NCBI GenBank assembly: GCA_022511465.1
Contig: JAFLRM010000003.1
Coordinates: 1 to 64,000 of the forward strand
Length of the DNA: 64,000 nucleotides
Reading direction: 5' to 3'
Origin: Acetatifactor sp.
GTDB lineage: Bacteria; Bacillota; Clostridia; Lachnospirales; Lachnospiraceae
Shown: positions 16,332 through 25,342 of the stretch, piece by piece
Numbering within the stretch: position 1 is the first letter of the stretch
Layout: every line of letters begins with the position of its first letter
Made by a program: the position numbers and the translations under genes
The notes under the pieces: generated by a model
What the model saw: the letters and a program-made list of their open reading frames with translations, nothing else
Told to the model about the DNA's origin: nothing
The model's database searches: none

Positions 16332-17531
16332 TTAGTCTTCTTCAATATCCATGTTGGTGCGATTGTTGTACGCCTCCACGATGCCGTGGATCTTGTCCGT
16401 GTCGGTCATGACGCTGGAGAGGGAGGCGTCATGATTCATAAAGTCAATTAGGGAAGCCACAAACTTGCTCATATCGGCCTCAATGAAATATGGTCTGTAA
16501 TGGATCTCAGGCGGCAGATACGTCAGGTTGGTGGTGACAACCTTGTCAAATTCACCTCGTTCGTAAGCGGCATCAAATGCCTCCAAGCCATCGGTGAAGA
16601 GCCCGAAAGTGCAGCAGATAAAGACACGTCTTGCGTTCATTTTCTTCAGTTGCTTGGCGGTATCCAACATGCTGCCGCCGGAGGAGATCATGTCATCGAT
16701 GATGATGATGTCCTTGCCGTCGATATTATCACCTAAGAATTCATGTGCGACAATAGGGTTTTTGCCGTTCTCAATGACGGAGTAGTCGCGTCGCTTGTAA
16801 AACATGCCGGTGTCTACTCCAAGTACGGTAGCAAAATAGATTGCGCGATCCAAAGCACCCTCATCCGGGCTGATGACAAGAAGGTGCTCTTTGTCTACTA
16901 AAAGGTCATCCTCCGAATTGAGGAGGGCCTTGATAAACTGGTAGGGTGGCATGAAATTATCAAATCCGCTCAAGGGAGTGGCATTCTGTACTCTGGGATC
17001 GTGGGCATCAAAAGTGATAAAGTTGCTGATACCCATACCCCGCAGTTCATCCAAGGAGAACGCGCAGTCCAAGGACTCCCGGCCGTTTCTTTTGTGCTGC
17101 CGGCCCTCATAGAGGAAAGGCATGATGACGATGATGCGGCTGGCCTTACCGTTGCAAGCTGCGATAACACGCTTTAGATCCTGATAGTGATCATCGGGGG
17201 ACATATGGTTAATAAAGCCATTCATATTGTAGGTGATGCTGTTATTACACACGTCCGTCAAAATAAAGATATCTTTGCCGCGGATGCTCTCACTGATAGT
17301 GGCTTTTCCCTCACCGCTTCCAAAGCGGGGGAGGTTCACGTCCAGCAGATAGTTGTTCTCAATATAACCGTTGAAAGCGGGATCCCTTTTTACTTTTTCG
17401 TTGCGGATACTCCTGCGAAATTCAACCATATAATCATTAATCCTTTGGCCCATTGCCGCTGCGGAAGGCATGGCGATGATCTTTAAAGGTGCCACAGGCA
17501 TAGCATTCTCGATCTTTTGTAAATCAGGCAT
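16332..17531 (-). CDS. prs: Ribose-phosphate pyrophosphokinase (long form)
   Basis: This enzyme makes PRPP from ribose-5-phosphate and ATP. The 399-aa protein is longer than the classical 310-320 aa enzymes and belongs to the clostridial long form. It shows the PRPP loop IIIIDDMISSGGSM and FDAHDPRVQNATPL in the place of the usual ribose/ATP-binding histidine motif. AAGGAG lies 8 bp before the ATG (minus strand). The gene is divergent from the DUF512 gene and shares its promoter region. Confidence 0.92.
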   Translation of the reverse strand: MPDLQKIENAMPVAPLKIIAMPSAAAMGQRINDYMVEFRRSIRNEKVKRDPAFNGYIENNYLLDVNLPRFGSGEGKATISESIRGKDIFILTDVCNNSITYNMNGFINHMSPDDHYQDLKRVIAACNGKASRIIVIMPFLYEGRQHKRNGRESLDCAFSLDELRGMGISNFITFDAHDPRVQNATPLSGFDNFMPPYQFIKALLNSEDDLLVDKEHLLVISPDEGALDRAIYFATVLGVDTGMFYKRRDYSVIENGKNPIVAHEFLGDNIDGKDIIIIDDMISSGGSMLDTAKQLKKMNARRVFICCTFGLFTDGLEAFDAAYERGEFDKVVTTNLTYLPPEIHYRPYFIEADMSKFVASLIDFMNHDASLSSVMTDTDKIHGIVEAYNNRTNMDIEED

Positions 17532-17566
17532 TGTTTTTTCTCCTTATATCAGCCAAAACTACTTAT

Positions 17567-17596
17567 ATTTTATACATTCTGCTAGTGACACGTCAA
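17567..17596 (-). promoter_or_regulatory. Promoter of prs
   Basis: On the minus strand: TTGACG (17596-17591), then TATAAA (17574-17569) at 16 bp or TAAAAT (17572-17567) at 18 bp. The -35 overlaps the CAAGAA-AA-TTCTTG dyad. Confidence 0.55.
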
Positions 17597-17613
17597 GAAA
17601 ATTCTTGTACAAT
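17585..17613 (+). promoter_or_regulatory. Divergent promoter for the DUF512-der group
   Basis: GTGACA (17585-17590), a 17-bp spacer, and TACAAT (17608-17613), start near 17620. It overlaps the prs -35 and the dyad at 17594-17607, so one factor could affect both directions. Confidence 0.5.
17594..17607. promoter_or_regulatory. Dyad CAAGAA-AA-TTCTTG between divergent promoters
   Basis: Six-base perfect arms around AA, placed across the prs -35 and inside the spacer of the opposite promoter. It is a candidate operator of an unknown regulator. Confidence 0.35.
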
Positions 17614-17624
17614 GTATATTAACA

Positions 17625-17700
17625 GTTCAGCCAGCCATGATAGGCGCAGGAAAATCGTGCTTGTACGAATTTTCCTGCGGGTATCATGGCGCGGCTGAAC
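17625..17700 (+). repeat. 76-nt long hairpin in the DUF512 leader
   Basis: GTTCAGCC (17625-17632) pairs with GGCTGAAC (17693-17700). GCCATGATA (17634-17642) pairs with TATCATGGC (17682-17690). GCAGGAAAAT (17646-17655) pairs with ATTTTCCTGC (17669-17678), and CGT with ACG, around a 6-nt loop. That is 30 base pairs with small bulges. It would form at the very 5' end of the transcript from 17620. No T-run follows, so it is not a plain terminator. Confidence 0.7.
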
Positions 17701-17720
17701 GTCACGGGAAGAGCGCGTCA

Positions 17721-17759
17721 TTCGCGGCGCGCCATCCTATGAGCAAAAGGAGCCGCGAA
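17721..17759 (+). promoter_or_regulatory. Second leader stem enclosing the DUF512 ribosome binding site
   Basis: TTCGCGGC (17721-17728) pairs perfectly with GCCGCGAA (17752-17759). The A/G-rich SD AAAAGGAG (17745-17752) sits in the loop and at the edge of the 3' arm, 12 nt before the ATG. It may regulate translation. Confidence 0.4.
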
Positions 17760-17763
17760 GCAC

Positions 17764-19098
17764 ATGGAGCATACAAAACAGCATATTGTGAAGGAAGTAA
17801 AACCCGGCAGTATTGCTGAAGAGATGGAGATTGCGTCTGGGGACAAGATCCTTGCCATTGACAATACGGAGATTGAGGATATCTTTGACTACCAGTTTTT
17901 AATTCAGGACGACTACATCGAGATCCTGGTGGAGAAGCCGGATGGAGAGCAGTGGCTTCTGGAGGTGGATAAGGAGTTTGACGAGGATCTGGGAATCATC
18001 TTTGAGAATGGCCTGATGGACGAATACAGGCATTGCCACAACAAGTGTATCTTCTGCTTTATTGACCAGATGCCGAAGGGGATGCGTGATACCCTGTACT
18101 TTAAGGATGACGATTCCCGCCTTTCCTTTCTTCAGGGGAATTATGTGACCCTTACCAACATGTCCGACCACGATGTTGACCGCATTTGCAGATACCATCT
18201 CTCACCCATTAACATTTCTTTTCATACCATGGATCCGGAGCTTCGCTGTAAAATGTTAAACAACCGTTTTGCAGGGGAGGCACTTAAAAAGGTGGAAGTG
18301 TTGAACGCTGCCGGCATCCGGATGAACGGTCAGATCGTGCTTTGTAAAGGGATCAATGACGGTGAGGAGTTAAGGTACAGTATCGAGTCGTTGATGAAGT
18401 ACATACCAAATTTGGAGAGTGTGTCAGTAGTGCCGGTGGGGCTGTCCAAATACAGAGAGGGACTATACCCGCTGGAGCCCTTTACCAGGGAGGATGCAGG
18501 AGTGGTCCTGTCCATTATCCATCACTATCAGAAGCTCTGTATGGAAAAGCATGGGATACACTTTATCCATGCCAGCGACGAGTGGTATATTCTGGCGGGG
18601 GAGGAACTGCCGGAGGAGGCGAGGTACGACGGCTATCTGCAGCTGGAGAATGGTGTGGGTATGCTGCGTCTTTTGATCAATGAGTTTGCAGATGCATTGG
18701 CGGAGCGCAGGGGGCGAGAGGGTGCTTCCGACAAAGTGGCACCTCGGGAGTTGTCCATAGCTACCGGGCATCTGGCTTACCCCTATCTAAAGAGAATGTG
18801 TGAGGAGGTAATGAAGGCCTACCCTCACGTGAAGATCCATCTATACGACATCACAAACCATTTCTTCGGGGAGCTGATCACCGTGTCGGGGCTTCTGACC
18901 GGACAGGATATCAGAGACCAGTTGCGTGGAAAAGAACTGGGGGAGGAGCTTCTTTTGCCGCAGAATGTATTGAGAAGTGGGGAGAGCGTCTTTCTGGATG
19001 ATGTCGGGGTGGCAGATTTGGAAAAAGCTTTACAAGTTCCTATAAATATTGTAAAATCAAGCGGATATGATTTTTTGGAAGCCGTGCTGCGGAGATGA
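17764..19098 (+). CDS. DUF512 family PDZ-radical-SAM protein
   Basis: This 444-aa protein has an N-terminal PDZ-like domain (about 8-75), a radical-SAM-type CX3CX2C cluster motif (C91, C95, C98 in CHNKCIFC) and the C-terminal DUF512 domain. It is nearly always encoded beside der (EngA) in Clostridia, as here (19105-19117 follows directly). Its reaction is unknown; the context suggests a link with ribosome or tRNA maturation, which is inference. Confidence 0.88.
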   Translation: MEHTKQHIVKEVKPGSIAEEMEIASGDKILAIDNTEIEDIFDYQFLIQDDYIEILVEKPDGEQWLLEVDKEFDEDLGIIFENGLMDEYRHCHNKCIFCFIDQMPKGMRDTLYFKDDDSRLSFLQGNYVTLTNMSDHDVDRICRYHLSPINISFHTMDPELRCKMLNNRFAGEALKKVEVLNAAGIRMNGQIVLCKGINDGEELRYSIESLMKYIPNLESVSVVPVGLSKYREGLYPLEPFTREDAGVVLSIIHHYQKLCMEKHGIHFIHASDEWYILAGEELPEEARYDGYLQLENGVGMLRLLINEFADALAERRGREGASDKVAPRELSIATGHLAYPYLKRMCEEVMKAYPHVKIHLYDITNHFFGELITVSGLLTGQDIRDQLRGKELGEELLLPQNVLRSGESVFLDDVGVADLEKALQVPINIVKSSGYDFLEAVLRR

Positions 19099-19116
19099 GA
19101 AAAGATGGAGGAATCA

Positions 19117-20454
19117 ATGGCAGAGAGAAGCACAAAGCCGATCGTGGCGGTGGTAGGGAGACCTAACGTGGGAAAATCTACCCTGTTCAACGCGCTTGCC
19201 GGTGAAAATATATCGATCGTAAAAGATACCCCGGGCATCACCAGAGACCGCATCTATGCGGATGTGACCTGGCTTGACAAGACATTTACTCTGATTGACA
19301 CGGGCGGTATTGAGCCTGACAGCAAGGATATCATTCTGTCCCAGATGCGCGAGCAGGCTCAGATCGCTATCGATACGGCGGACGTCATTCTTTTTATGGT
19401 GGATGTTCGCCAAGGGCTGGTGGATTCGGATTCCAAGGTGGCAGATATGCTGCGCCGCTCCCACAAGCCGGTGATACTGGTGGTCAACAAGGTGGACAGT
19501 CCAAGCAAATATATGGCGGATGTCTACGAGTTCTACAATCTGGGCATCGGTGAGCCTTGTGCCATCTCCGCGGCGAATCGCCTGGGACTGGGCGATATGC
19601 TGGAGGCGGTGATCGCCTATTTGCCGGAGGAGAGCGAAGAGGAGGGTGATGACGACAGGCCGAGAGTAGCCATCGTAGGCAAGCCCAACGTGGGCAAGTC
19701 CTCCCTGATCAACAAACTCCTCGGGGAGGACAGGCTGATCGTGTCTGACATTGCGGGTACCACAAGGGATGCGGTGGACACAGAGGTGACTTTTAACGGC
19801 AAGGAATATGTTTTTATAGACACAGCCGGACTGCGCCGGAAGAGCAAGGTCAAGGAGGAACTGGAGCGCTTTATGATCCTGCGCACCGTTAGCGCGGTGG
19901 AGCGCGCGGAGGTAGTTGTCCTGGTGATCGACGCCACGGAGGGAGTGACCGAGCAGGATGCCAAGATCGCAGGTATCGCTCACGATCGGGGCAAGGCAGT
20001 GATCATTGCGGTGAATAAGTGGGATGCTATCGAGAAGGACGACAAGACGATCTACCGTTTCACGGAGAAGGTGAGAAACACCCTTTCTTACATGCCCTAC
20101 GCGGAGCTTCTCTTTGTATCGGCCGTGACCGGACAGCGTCTGCCAAAACTTTTTGAGACCATCGACATGGTCAGCGAAAATCATTCCATGCGGGTGGCAA
20201 CAGGCGTGTTGAACGAGATCATGGCGGAGGCGGTAGCCATGCAGCAGCCCCCGGGTGACAAAGGCAAGATATTAAGGCTGTATTATATCACACAGGTGTC
20301 AGTGAAGCCCCCCACTTTTGTAATCTTTGTAAATGACAAGGAACTGATGCATTTTTCCTATACCAGGTATATTGAGAACCAGATTCGTGACACCTTCGGT
20401 TTTAGAGGGACACCACTTCGGTTCATCATCAGAGAGCGAAAGGAGAAAAAGTAG
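19117..20454 (+). CDS. der: Ribosome-associated GTPase Der (EngA)
   Basis: This 445-aa GTPase has two G domains in tandem, with GRPNVGKST near residue 14 and GKPNVGKSS near 185, DTGG and DTAG G3 motifs, NKVD/NKWD G4 motifs, and a KH-like C-terminal domain. It acts in 50S assembly. ATG 19117 is chosen because GGAGG (19107-19111) is correctly spaced; 19105 lies on the SD. Confidence 0.96.
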   Translation: MAERSTKPIVAVVGRPNVGKSTLFNALAGENISIVKDTPGITRDRIYADVTWLDKTFTLIDTGGIEPDSKDIILSQMREQAQIAIDTADVILFMVDVRQGLVDSDSKVADMLRRSHKPVILVVNKVDSPSKYMADVYEFYNLGIGEPCAISAANRLGLGDMLEAVIAYLPEESEEEGDDDRPRVAIVGKPNVGKSSLINKLLGEDRLIVSDIAGTTRDAVDTEVTFNGKEYVFIDTAGLRRKSKVKEELERFMILRTVSAVERAEVVVLVIDATEGVTEQDAKIAGIAHDRGKAVIIAVNKWDAIEKDDKTIYRFTEKVRNTLSYMPYAELLFVSAVTGQRLPKLFETIDMVSENHSMRVATGVLNEIMAEAVAMQQPPGDKGKILRLYYITQVSVKPPTFVIFVNDKELMHFSYTRYIENQIRDTFGFRGTPLRFIIRERKEKK

Positions 20455-21146
20455 TGATGGAGCGCATCGTTTGTGTGTTGATCGGTTATGTGTTTGGTCT
20501 GTTTCAGACAGCATATTTTTATGGAAAGGCTCATGGTATCGACATCAGACAGTACGGCAGCGGCAACTCTGGCACTACCAACGCTCTGAGAGTGCTTGGC
20601 ACCAAGGCGGGATTGATCGTGCTGTTGGGGGACTGTCTAAAGACCATCGCGGCGGTTGTCATCACAAGGCTGATCTTTGGCGCGGCTCATCAGGATACCA
20701 TCTATCTGCTGTGTCTGTATGCGGGTGCAGGCGCCATACTGGGACATAATTTTCCATTTTATATGAACTTTAGAGGAGGCAAGGGGATCGCTGCCACAGC
20801 GGGGCTGATCCTTTCCTTCCACCCTTATTTTATCGTGATGGGTGTGGTGGTATTCTTCGGTATCTTTTTCACTACTCACTATGTGTCACTGGGTTCCCTT
20901 CTGGTATACGCCGGTTTTTTGATTGAGATTATCGTCTGTGGAGAGATGGGGGTATTTGGAGCAATGACACAGACGGAACGAATCGAGATGTACGTGCTGG
21001 CTGTGTTTCTCACCGTCATGGCATATTGGAAGCACAGACAGAATATTGTGAGACTGCTCCACGGCGAGGAGAGAAAGACCTATCTCACCAAGAAGAACAA
21101 GCTGGACGTGGAGAAAAAGGAAGAGAAGGAGCCGGAGGAAAAATAG
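20454..21146 (+). CDS. plsY: Glycerol-3-phosphate acyltransferase PlsY
   Basis: This integral membrane acyltransferase uses acyl-phosphate to make lysophosphatidate. The 230-aa form has the motifs GSGNSGTTNALR and GHNFPFYMNFRGGKGIA, five or so membrane helices, and an unusual charged tail (about 205-230, Lys/Glu-rich). The start GTG 20454 overlaps the der stop; ATG 20457 is the alternative. It precedes gpsA, so two consecutive phospholipid steps are paired. Confidence 0.93.
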   Translation: MMERIVCVLIGYVFGLFQTAYFYGKAHGIDIRQYGSGNSGTTNALRVLGTKAGLIVLLGDCLKTIAAVVITRLIFGAAHQDTIYLLCLYAGAGAILGHNFPFYMNFRGGKGIAATAGLILSFHPYFIVMGVVVFFGIFFTTHYVSLGSLLVYAGFLIEIIVCGEMGVFGAMTQTERIEMYVLAVFLTVMAYWKHRQNIVRLLHGEERKTYLTKKNKLDVEKKEEKEPEEK

Positions 21147-21199
21147 CGGCTTGGTGGAAGGCTACATAAACGGAAAATTAGAAAGGTGGTTGTGAGCAT

Positions 21200-22213
21200 A
21201 TGGCGAAGGTAGGTATTTTGGGAGCCGGAACCTGGGGCATTGCTCTGGCGGTATTGTTGGATAAGAACGGACATCAGGTGACGGTCTGGTCAGTACTGCC
21301 GGCGGAGATCGAGATGTTACAAAGTAAACATGAGCATAAGATGCTGCCCGGGGTAAAGTTGTCCGAGCGGATGATCTTTACCGCGGACAATAGTGAGGCC
21401 GTGGAAGGGCAGGATCTGATAATTATGGCTGTGCCCAGCACCTACACCAGAGAGACGGCGAAACGTTTCCGTCCGCTTGTGGCGGAAGGACAGAGGATCG
21501 TCAATGTGGCAAAGGGAATCGAGGAGAGCACCCTGATGACGCTTTCCGAGATCATTGAGGAGGAGATTCCACAGGCGGATGTGGCGGTGTTGTCAGGCCC
21601 TTCCCACGCGGAAGAGGTCGGCAGAGGGCTTCCTACCACCATCGTAGTGGGAGCCAAGAGTAAGCGAACCGCGGAGTATATCCAGAACCTTTTTATGAGC
21701 GAGGTGTTCCGTGTGTACACCAGCCCCGATATTCTGGGGATGGAGCTTGGTGGGGCGCTAAAGAACGTAGTGGCCCTGGCGGCCGGCATTGCCGACGGAT
21801 TAGGCTACGGCGACAATACCAAAGCAGCGCTTATCACCCGCGGTATCACAGAGATTGCAAGATTGGGGATGGCTATGGGAGGAAAGTTTGAGACCTTCTG
21901 TGGTCTGACCGGCATCGGGGATCTGATCGTGACCTGTGCCAGCGTGCACTCCCGCAACCGCCGCGCCGGTATGTTGATCGGACAGGGGTACACCTACGAG
22001 GAGGCCATGAACGAAGTGCAGATGGTGGTGGAGGGTGTGTACTCTGCCAAAGCGGCGCTCTTGCTTTCTCGTAAGTATAATGTGCAGCTGCCTATTATTG
22101 AGCAGGTGAACGCCGTACTCTTTGAAGGCAAGAGTGCAGACCAGGCGGTGAAGGATCTGATGCTCAGAGATAAGAAAATTGAGGTGTCTGATGCTTCCTG
22201 GAAGGAAGAATGA
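21200..22213 (+). CDS. gpsA: NAD(P)H-dependent glycerol-3-phosphate dehydrogenase
   Basis: This 337-aa enzyme makes sn-glycerol-3-phosphate for PlsY. It has an N-terminal Rossmann motif GILGAGTWGIAL, the catalytic Lys in GGALKNVVALAAG, and the C-terminal GLTGIGDL helical domain. An AGGTGG SD precedes the ATG. A strong terminator follows. Confidence 0.96.
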   Translation: MAKVGILGAGTWGIALAVLLDKNGHQVTVWSVLPAEIEMLQSKHEHKMLPGVKLSERMIFTADNSEAVEGQDLIIMAVPSTYTRETAKRFRPLVAEGQRIVNVAKGIEESTLMTLSEIIEEEIPQADVAVLSGPSHAEEVGRGLPTTIVVGAKSKRTAEYIQNLFMSEVFRVYTSPDILGMELGGALKNVVALAAGIADGLGYGDNTKAALITRGITEIARLGMAMGGKFETFCGLTGIGDLIVTCASVHSRNRRAGMLIGQGYTYEEAMNEVQMVVEGVYSAKAALLLSRKYNVQLPIIEQVNAVLFEGKSADQAVKDLMLRDKKIEVSDASWKEE

Positions 22214-22233
22214 GATTGGAGAATAGAAATGAC

Positions 22234-22284
22234 AAGGCTGTCATACTTGCAGGAACATCTGTCAGTATGGCAGCCTTTGTTTTT
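22234..22284 (+). terminator. Intrinsic terminator after gpsA
   Basis: AAGGCTGTCATACT (22234-22247) pairs with AGTATGGCAGCCTT (22264-22277), then TTGTTTTT. It also lies 3' of the convergent metF. Confidence 0.8.
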
Positions 22285-23137
22285 ACTGTACCCCCGCTAC
22301 AATCTCCGCCGCAGTCTTGGGACGGTTCATGGTGTAGAGATGGATGTCATCCACTCCGTTGTGGCGCAGATCTTTGATCTGACGGATGGCAAAGTCGATG
22401 CCGGCCTTGCGCATATCCTCCGGATCGTCCCCATACTTTGCGATCAGGTCAGAAAACGCCTTGGGGATAGAGGAGCCGGAGAGACTGATCGTGGTGCCCA
22501 GCTGGTTTGCTGATGTCACCGGCATGATGCCCGCGCAGATGGGGATGATAATTCCCTTTTTCTCTGCATTTTCCAAAAAGCGATAGTAATAATCGTTGTC
22601 AAAAAACATTTGGGAGATAAAGTATTCCGCACCCGCGTCCTGTTTCAATTTCAAATTTTTAAGGTCGGTCTCCATACTGAAACATTCAAAGTGCTTCTCG
22701 GGGTAGCAGGCACCCGCACAGTGAAGCTCTGTCTCTGTATGGAGGAAAGTGATCAGATCAGAGGCATAAGTAAATTCCCGGGAGTTGTACTGCTCGTCCG
22801 ACATATCCTTGGGGCGGTCACCGCGCAAGGCCAGAACCTGATTTAATCCGCGTTCTTTCAGCTGACCGGCCACGGAGAGAATGTCCTCGCGCTTGTTGCC
22901 CACACAGGTGATGTGCGCCAGAGTCTCGATATGTAAGGTGTTCTGAATGTATGAGGCGATCTCTACAGTCGTCTTGGATCGGCTTCCGCCCGCACCGTAG
23001 GTCACGCTGATAAAGTCGGGATTTAAGGCCGCAAGTGCGTCCAAAGTTTCGTATGCTTTTTCAAATTCTCCGTCTTTCTTTGGGGGGAAAACCTCGAAGG
23101 AGAGCGTCTTTTTCTTAGAAAATAAATCCTTGATCAT
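22283..23137 (-). CDS. metF: 5,10-methylenetetrahydrofolate reductase
   Basis: This 284-aa MetF-type TIM-barrel flavoprotein has motifs LSFEVFPPKKDGEFE, VTYGAGGS and ALRGDRPK. It reduces methylene-THF to methyl-THF for methionine synthesis or one-carbon flux. It is a single-gene unit with its own promoter; no S-box or THF riboswitch is seen in the 140-bp leader region. Confidence 0.95.
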   Translation of the reverse strand: MIKDLFSKKKTLSFEVFPPKKDGEFEKAYETLDALAALNPDFISVTYGAGGSRSKTTVEIASYIQNTLHIETLAHITCVGNKREDILSVAGQLKERGLNQVLALRGDRPKDMSDEQYNSREFTYASDLITFLHTETELHCAGACYPEKHFECFSMETDLKNLKLKQDAGAEYFISQMFFDNDYYYRFLENAEKKGIIIPICAGIMPVTSANQLGTTISLSGSSIPKAFSDLIAKYGDDPEDMRKAGIDFAIRQIKDLRHNGVDDIHLYTMNRPKTAAEIVAGVQ

Positions 23138-23188
23138 TTGTTTTGTCCTCTCAATTTCATCTTTTCATCTTGATTTTAACGCAAGAAT

Positions 23189-23217
23189 ATCGTAACATGA
23201 AGGTATATATTTTTCAA
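23189..23217 (-). promoter_or_regulatory. Promoter of metF
   Basis: Minus strand: TTGAAA (23217-23212), a 17-bp spacer, TACGAT (23194-23189) preceded by TGT, an extended -10. Confidence 0.65.
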
Positions 23218-23275
23218 GGAAAAAGCGGCAGCAAAATCATAGAGCAGCATCAATGTTGCGGGATGGAGGCTTAGG

Positions 23276-24094
23276 ATGGGATTACAGGAATTTCAGGGAA
23301 CAGATAATTATGTGGCCAGCGAAGAACTGATGGCGAGCGTGAACATTGCGATCGCACTTAAGAAGCCGCTGTTGATAAAGGGAGAGCCAGGAACCGGCAA
23401 GACACAGCTTGCGGAAGCGGTAGCCAGGGCGCTTGACAAACGGCTGATCATCTGGAATATTAAGTCCACCACCAAGGCGCAGGAGGGACTGTATGTGTAT
23501 GACACCATTCAACGTCTCTACGACGGACAGTTTGGCGAGGAAGGTGTGGACGATATTGCCCGCTACATCAAGCTGGGAAAGCTGGGTGAGGCTTTCGACA
23601 GCGAGGAGCAGGTGGTGCTTCTGATCGATGAGATTGACAAAGCGGATCTGGAGTTTCCCAACGACCTTCTGTGGGAGCTGGATCAGATGGAGTTTTATAT
23701 CAACGAGACCAAGCGCACGATAAAGGCGAAGCACAGGCCCATTGTGATCATCACCTCTAATGCGGAGAAAGAGCTTCCCGATGCCTTTCTGCGCAGATGT
23801 ATTTTCCACTACATTGACTTCCCTGACAGAGAACTGATGGAGCAGATTGTGAAAGTGCACTTTCCCGAGGTGGAGGGGCATCTTCTGCAGAATGCAATGG
23901 ATGTATTTTATGCCATCCGCAGCATCCGTGACATTCGCAAGAAGCCCAGCACCTCCGAACTGATCGACTGGGTGAATGCTCTGCAGATTGGCGGGATTCC
24001 CACTGAGACCATCAAGAAGGCACTTCCCTTTGTGGGGGTAGTGGTGAAAAAGGACGAGGATCTGGAACTGGTGAAACATTCGGATCTGTCATAG
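23276..24094 (+). CDS. MoxR-type AAA+ ATPase
   Basis: This 272-aa AAA+ protein has Walker A GEPGTGKTQ (36-44), Walker B VVLLIDEIDKAD and sensor TSNAEKELPDAFLRRC. MoxR ATPases act as chaperones with VWA-domain partners in metal-centre or complex assembly. The VWA gene starts 10 bp downstream, so the two form an operon. The client protein is not identifiable here. Confidence 0.9.
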   Translation: MGLQEFQGTDNYVASEELMASVNIAIALKKPLLIKGEPGTGKTQLAEAVARALDKRLIIWNIKSTTKAQEGLYVYDTIQRLYDGQFGEEGVDDIARYIKLGKLGEAFDSEEQVVLLIDEIDKADLEFPNDLLWELDQMEFYINETKRTIKAKHRPIVIITSNAEKELPDAFLRRCIFHYIDFPDRELMEQIVKVHFPEVEGHLLQNAMDVFYAIRSIRDIRKKPSTSELIDWVNALQIGGIPTETIKKALPFVGVVVKKDEDLELVKHSDLS

Positions 24095-24104
24095 AGGTAT
24101 AAAT

Positions 24105-25307
24105 ATGTTTATCCAATTTTTTGAGACGTTACGGTCAAAGGGACTGCATGTGACACTGGGAGAGTGGCTGACCCTGCAGGAGGCTTTGGACAAGGGCTTC
24201 TGCGGCAGCTCACTGACGCAGTTTTATTATGTTGCCCGCATGATCCTGGTAAAGAGCGAGACCGATTATGACAAGTATGACATGGCTTTTGAGGAGTGCT
24301 TCAAGGCGGCCGAGCGGGAGACTGAGGTGGGCGCTCAGATGCTTCGCTGGCTTGACAAGTCTGACATGATGGAGCTTGCCCACGAGCAGGCGAGAGATCA
24401 TTTGAACAAGATGGAAGATCTGCAGATTGACAAAGAAGATGTGGAGGAGAAGTTTAAGGCCCGTCTGAAAGATCAGGACAGCGAACACAACGGCGGCAGC
24501 TATTGGATCGGAACCATGGGTAAGACTTCTTTTGGAAACATGGGCGGCAATGTAGGCGGTGTCCGCGTGGGCGGGCAGACAGGCTATCAGTCAGCATTCT
24601 CTGTGATCGGTGCAAGGAAGTACCGGGATTTCCGTGATGACCGGGTGATCGACAACAGGCAGTTCCAGATGGCTTTTCGGAAGCTGCGCCAGTTCTCCAG
24701 CAGGCTGGATATTCCGGAGACAGAACTCGACATAAACGGCACTGTGGATAAGACTTGCAACAACGGCGGATGTCTGCAGATTGTCATGCAGAAGCCCCGG
24801 AAGAATGCAGTAAAGCTTTTGCTTCTCATGGATTCCGGAGGCACCATGATCCCCTACAGCACGCTCTTAAACGACCTATTTCAGGCAGTGCACAAGTCCA
24901 ACCACTATAAGGATGTGAAAGCGTACTATTTCCACAATTGCATCTACAGTAAGCTGTATAAGACGCCGGAATGCGAGAATGGGGATTGGATTGACACAGA
25001 GTGGATGTTCCGCAATGTGGACAGCGATTACAAAGTGATCATTGTGGGAGACGCTGCCATGGCTCCCGAGGAGTTGTACTCTGACACCGGTAACTACAGG
25101 GGTCCCAACGGCGGCCTGTCCGGTTATGAATGGCTGAAATTAATAAAGCGTCACTACAAGAAGGTAGTGTGGCTGAATCCTAAGATGGCACCCGGAAAGG
25201 CACCTTGGAGAGAGGCGGAGACGGCTATCAAAGAGATGTTTCCCATGTTCAAACTGACTGTGGATGGTTTAAACCGCGCCATGACGAAGTTGATGGTGAA
25301 CCGATAA
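24105..25307 (+). CDS. VWA domain (CoxE-like) protein, MoxR partner
   Basis: This 400-aa protein has a helical N-terminal part and a von Willebrand A domain (about 225-390). The metal-site motif reads LLMDSGGT, with Gly in place of the central Ser of DxSxS, so metal binding may be weakened. A Gly-rich stretch (GGNVGGVRVGGQTG, about 147-160) lies between them. It is the partner of the upstream MoxR ATPase. Confidence 0.88.
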   Translation: MFIQFFETLRSKGLHVTLGEWLTLQEALDKGFCGSSLTQFYYVARMILVKSETDYDKYDMAFEECFKAAERETEVGAQMLRWLDKSDMMELAHEQARDHLNKMEDLQIDKEDVEEKFKARLKDQDSEHNGGSYWIGTMGKTSFGNMGGNVGGVRVGGQTGYQSAFSVIGARKYRDFRDDRVIDNRQFQMAFRKLRQFSSRLDIPETELDINGTVDKTCNNGGCLQIVMQKPRKNAVKLLLLMDSGGTMIPYSTLLNDLFQAVHKSNHYKDVKAYYFHNCIYSKLYKTPECENGDWIDTEWMFRNVDSDYKVIIVGDAAMAPEELYSDTGNYRGPNGGLSGYEWLKLIKRHYKKVVWLNPKMAPGKAPWREAETAIKEMFPMFKLTVDGLNRAMTKLMVNR

Positions 25308-25313
25308 ATTTTA

Positions 25314-25342
25314 TTGTACAGGAGCGATGATAATGTTATGAG
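25314..25342 (+). promoter_or_regulatory. Candidate promoter of tyrS
   Basis: TTGTAC (25314-25319), a 17-bp spacer, TATGAG (25337-25342) preceded by TGT. The following leader of about 110 nt contains small stems but no T-box signature. Confidence 0.4.

Noticed and set aside
19114-20184. Minus-strand frame of 356 codons
   Set aside because: Shadow of der; the plus-strand frame has both GTPase domains.
23138-23275. SAM or THF riboswitch before metF
   Set aside because: Promoter start near 23182 leaves only about 45 nt of leader, too short for these aptamers.
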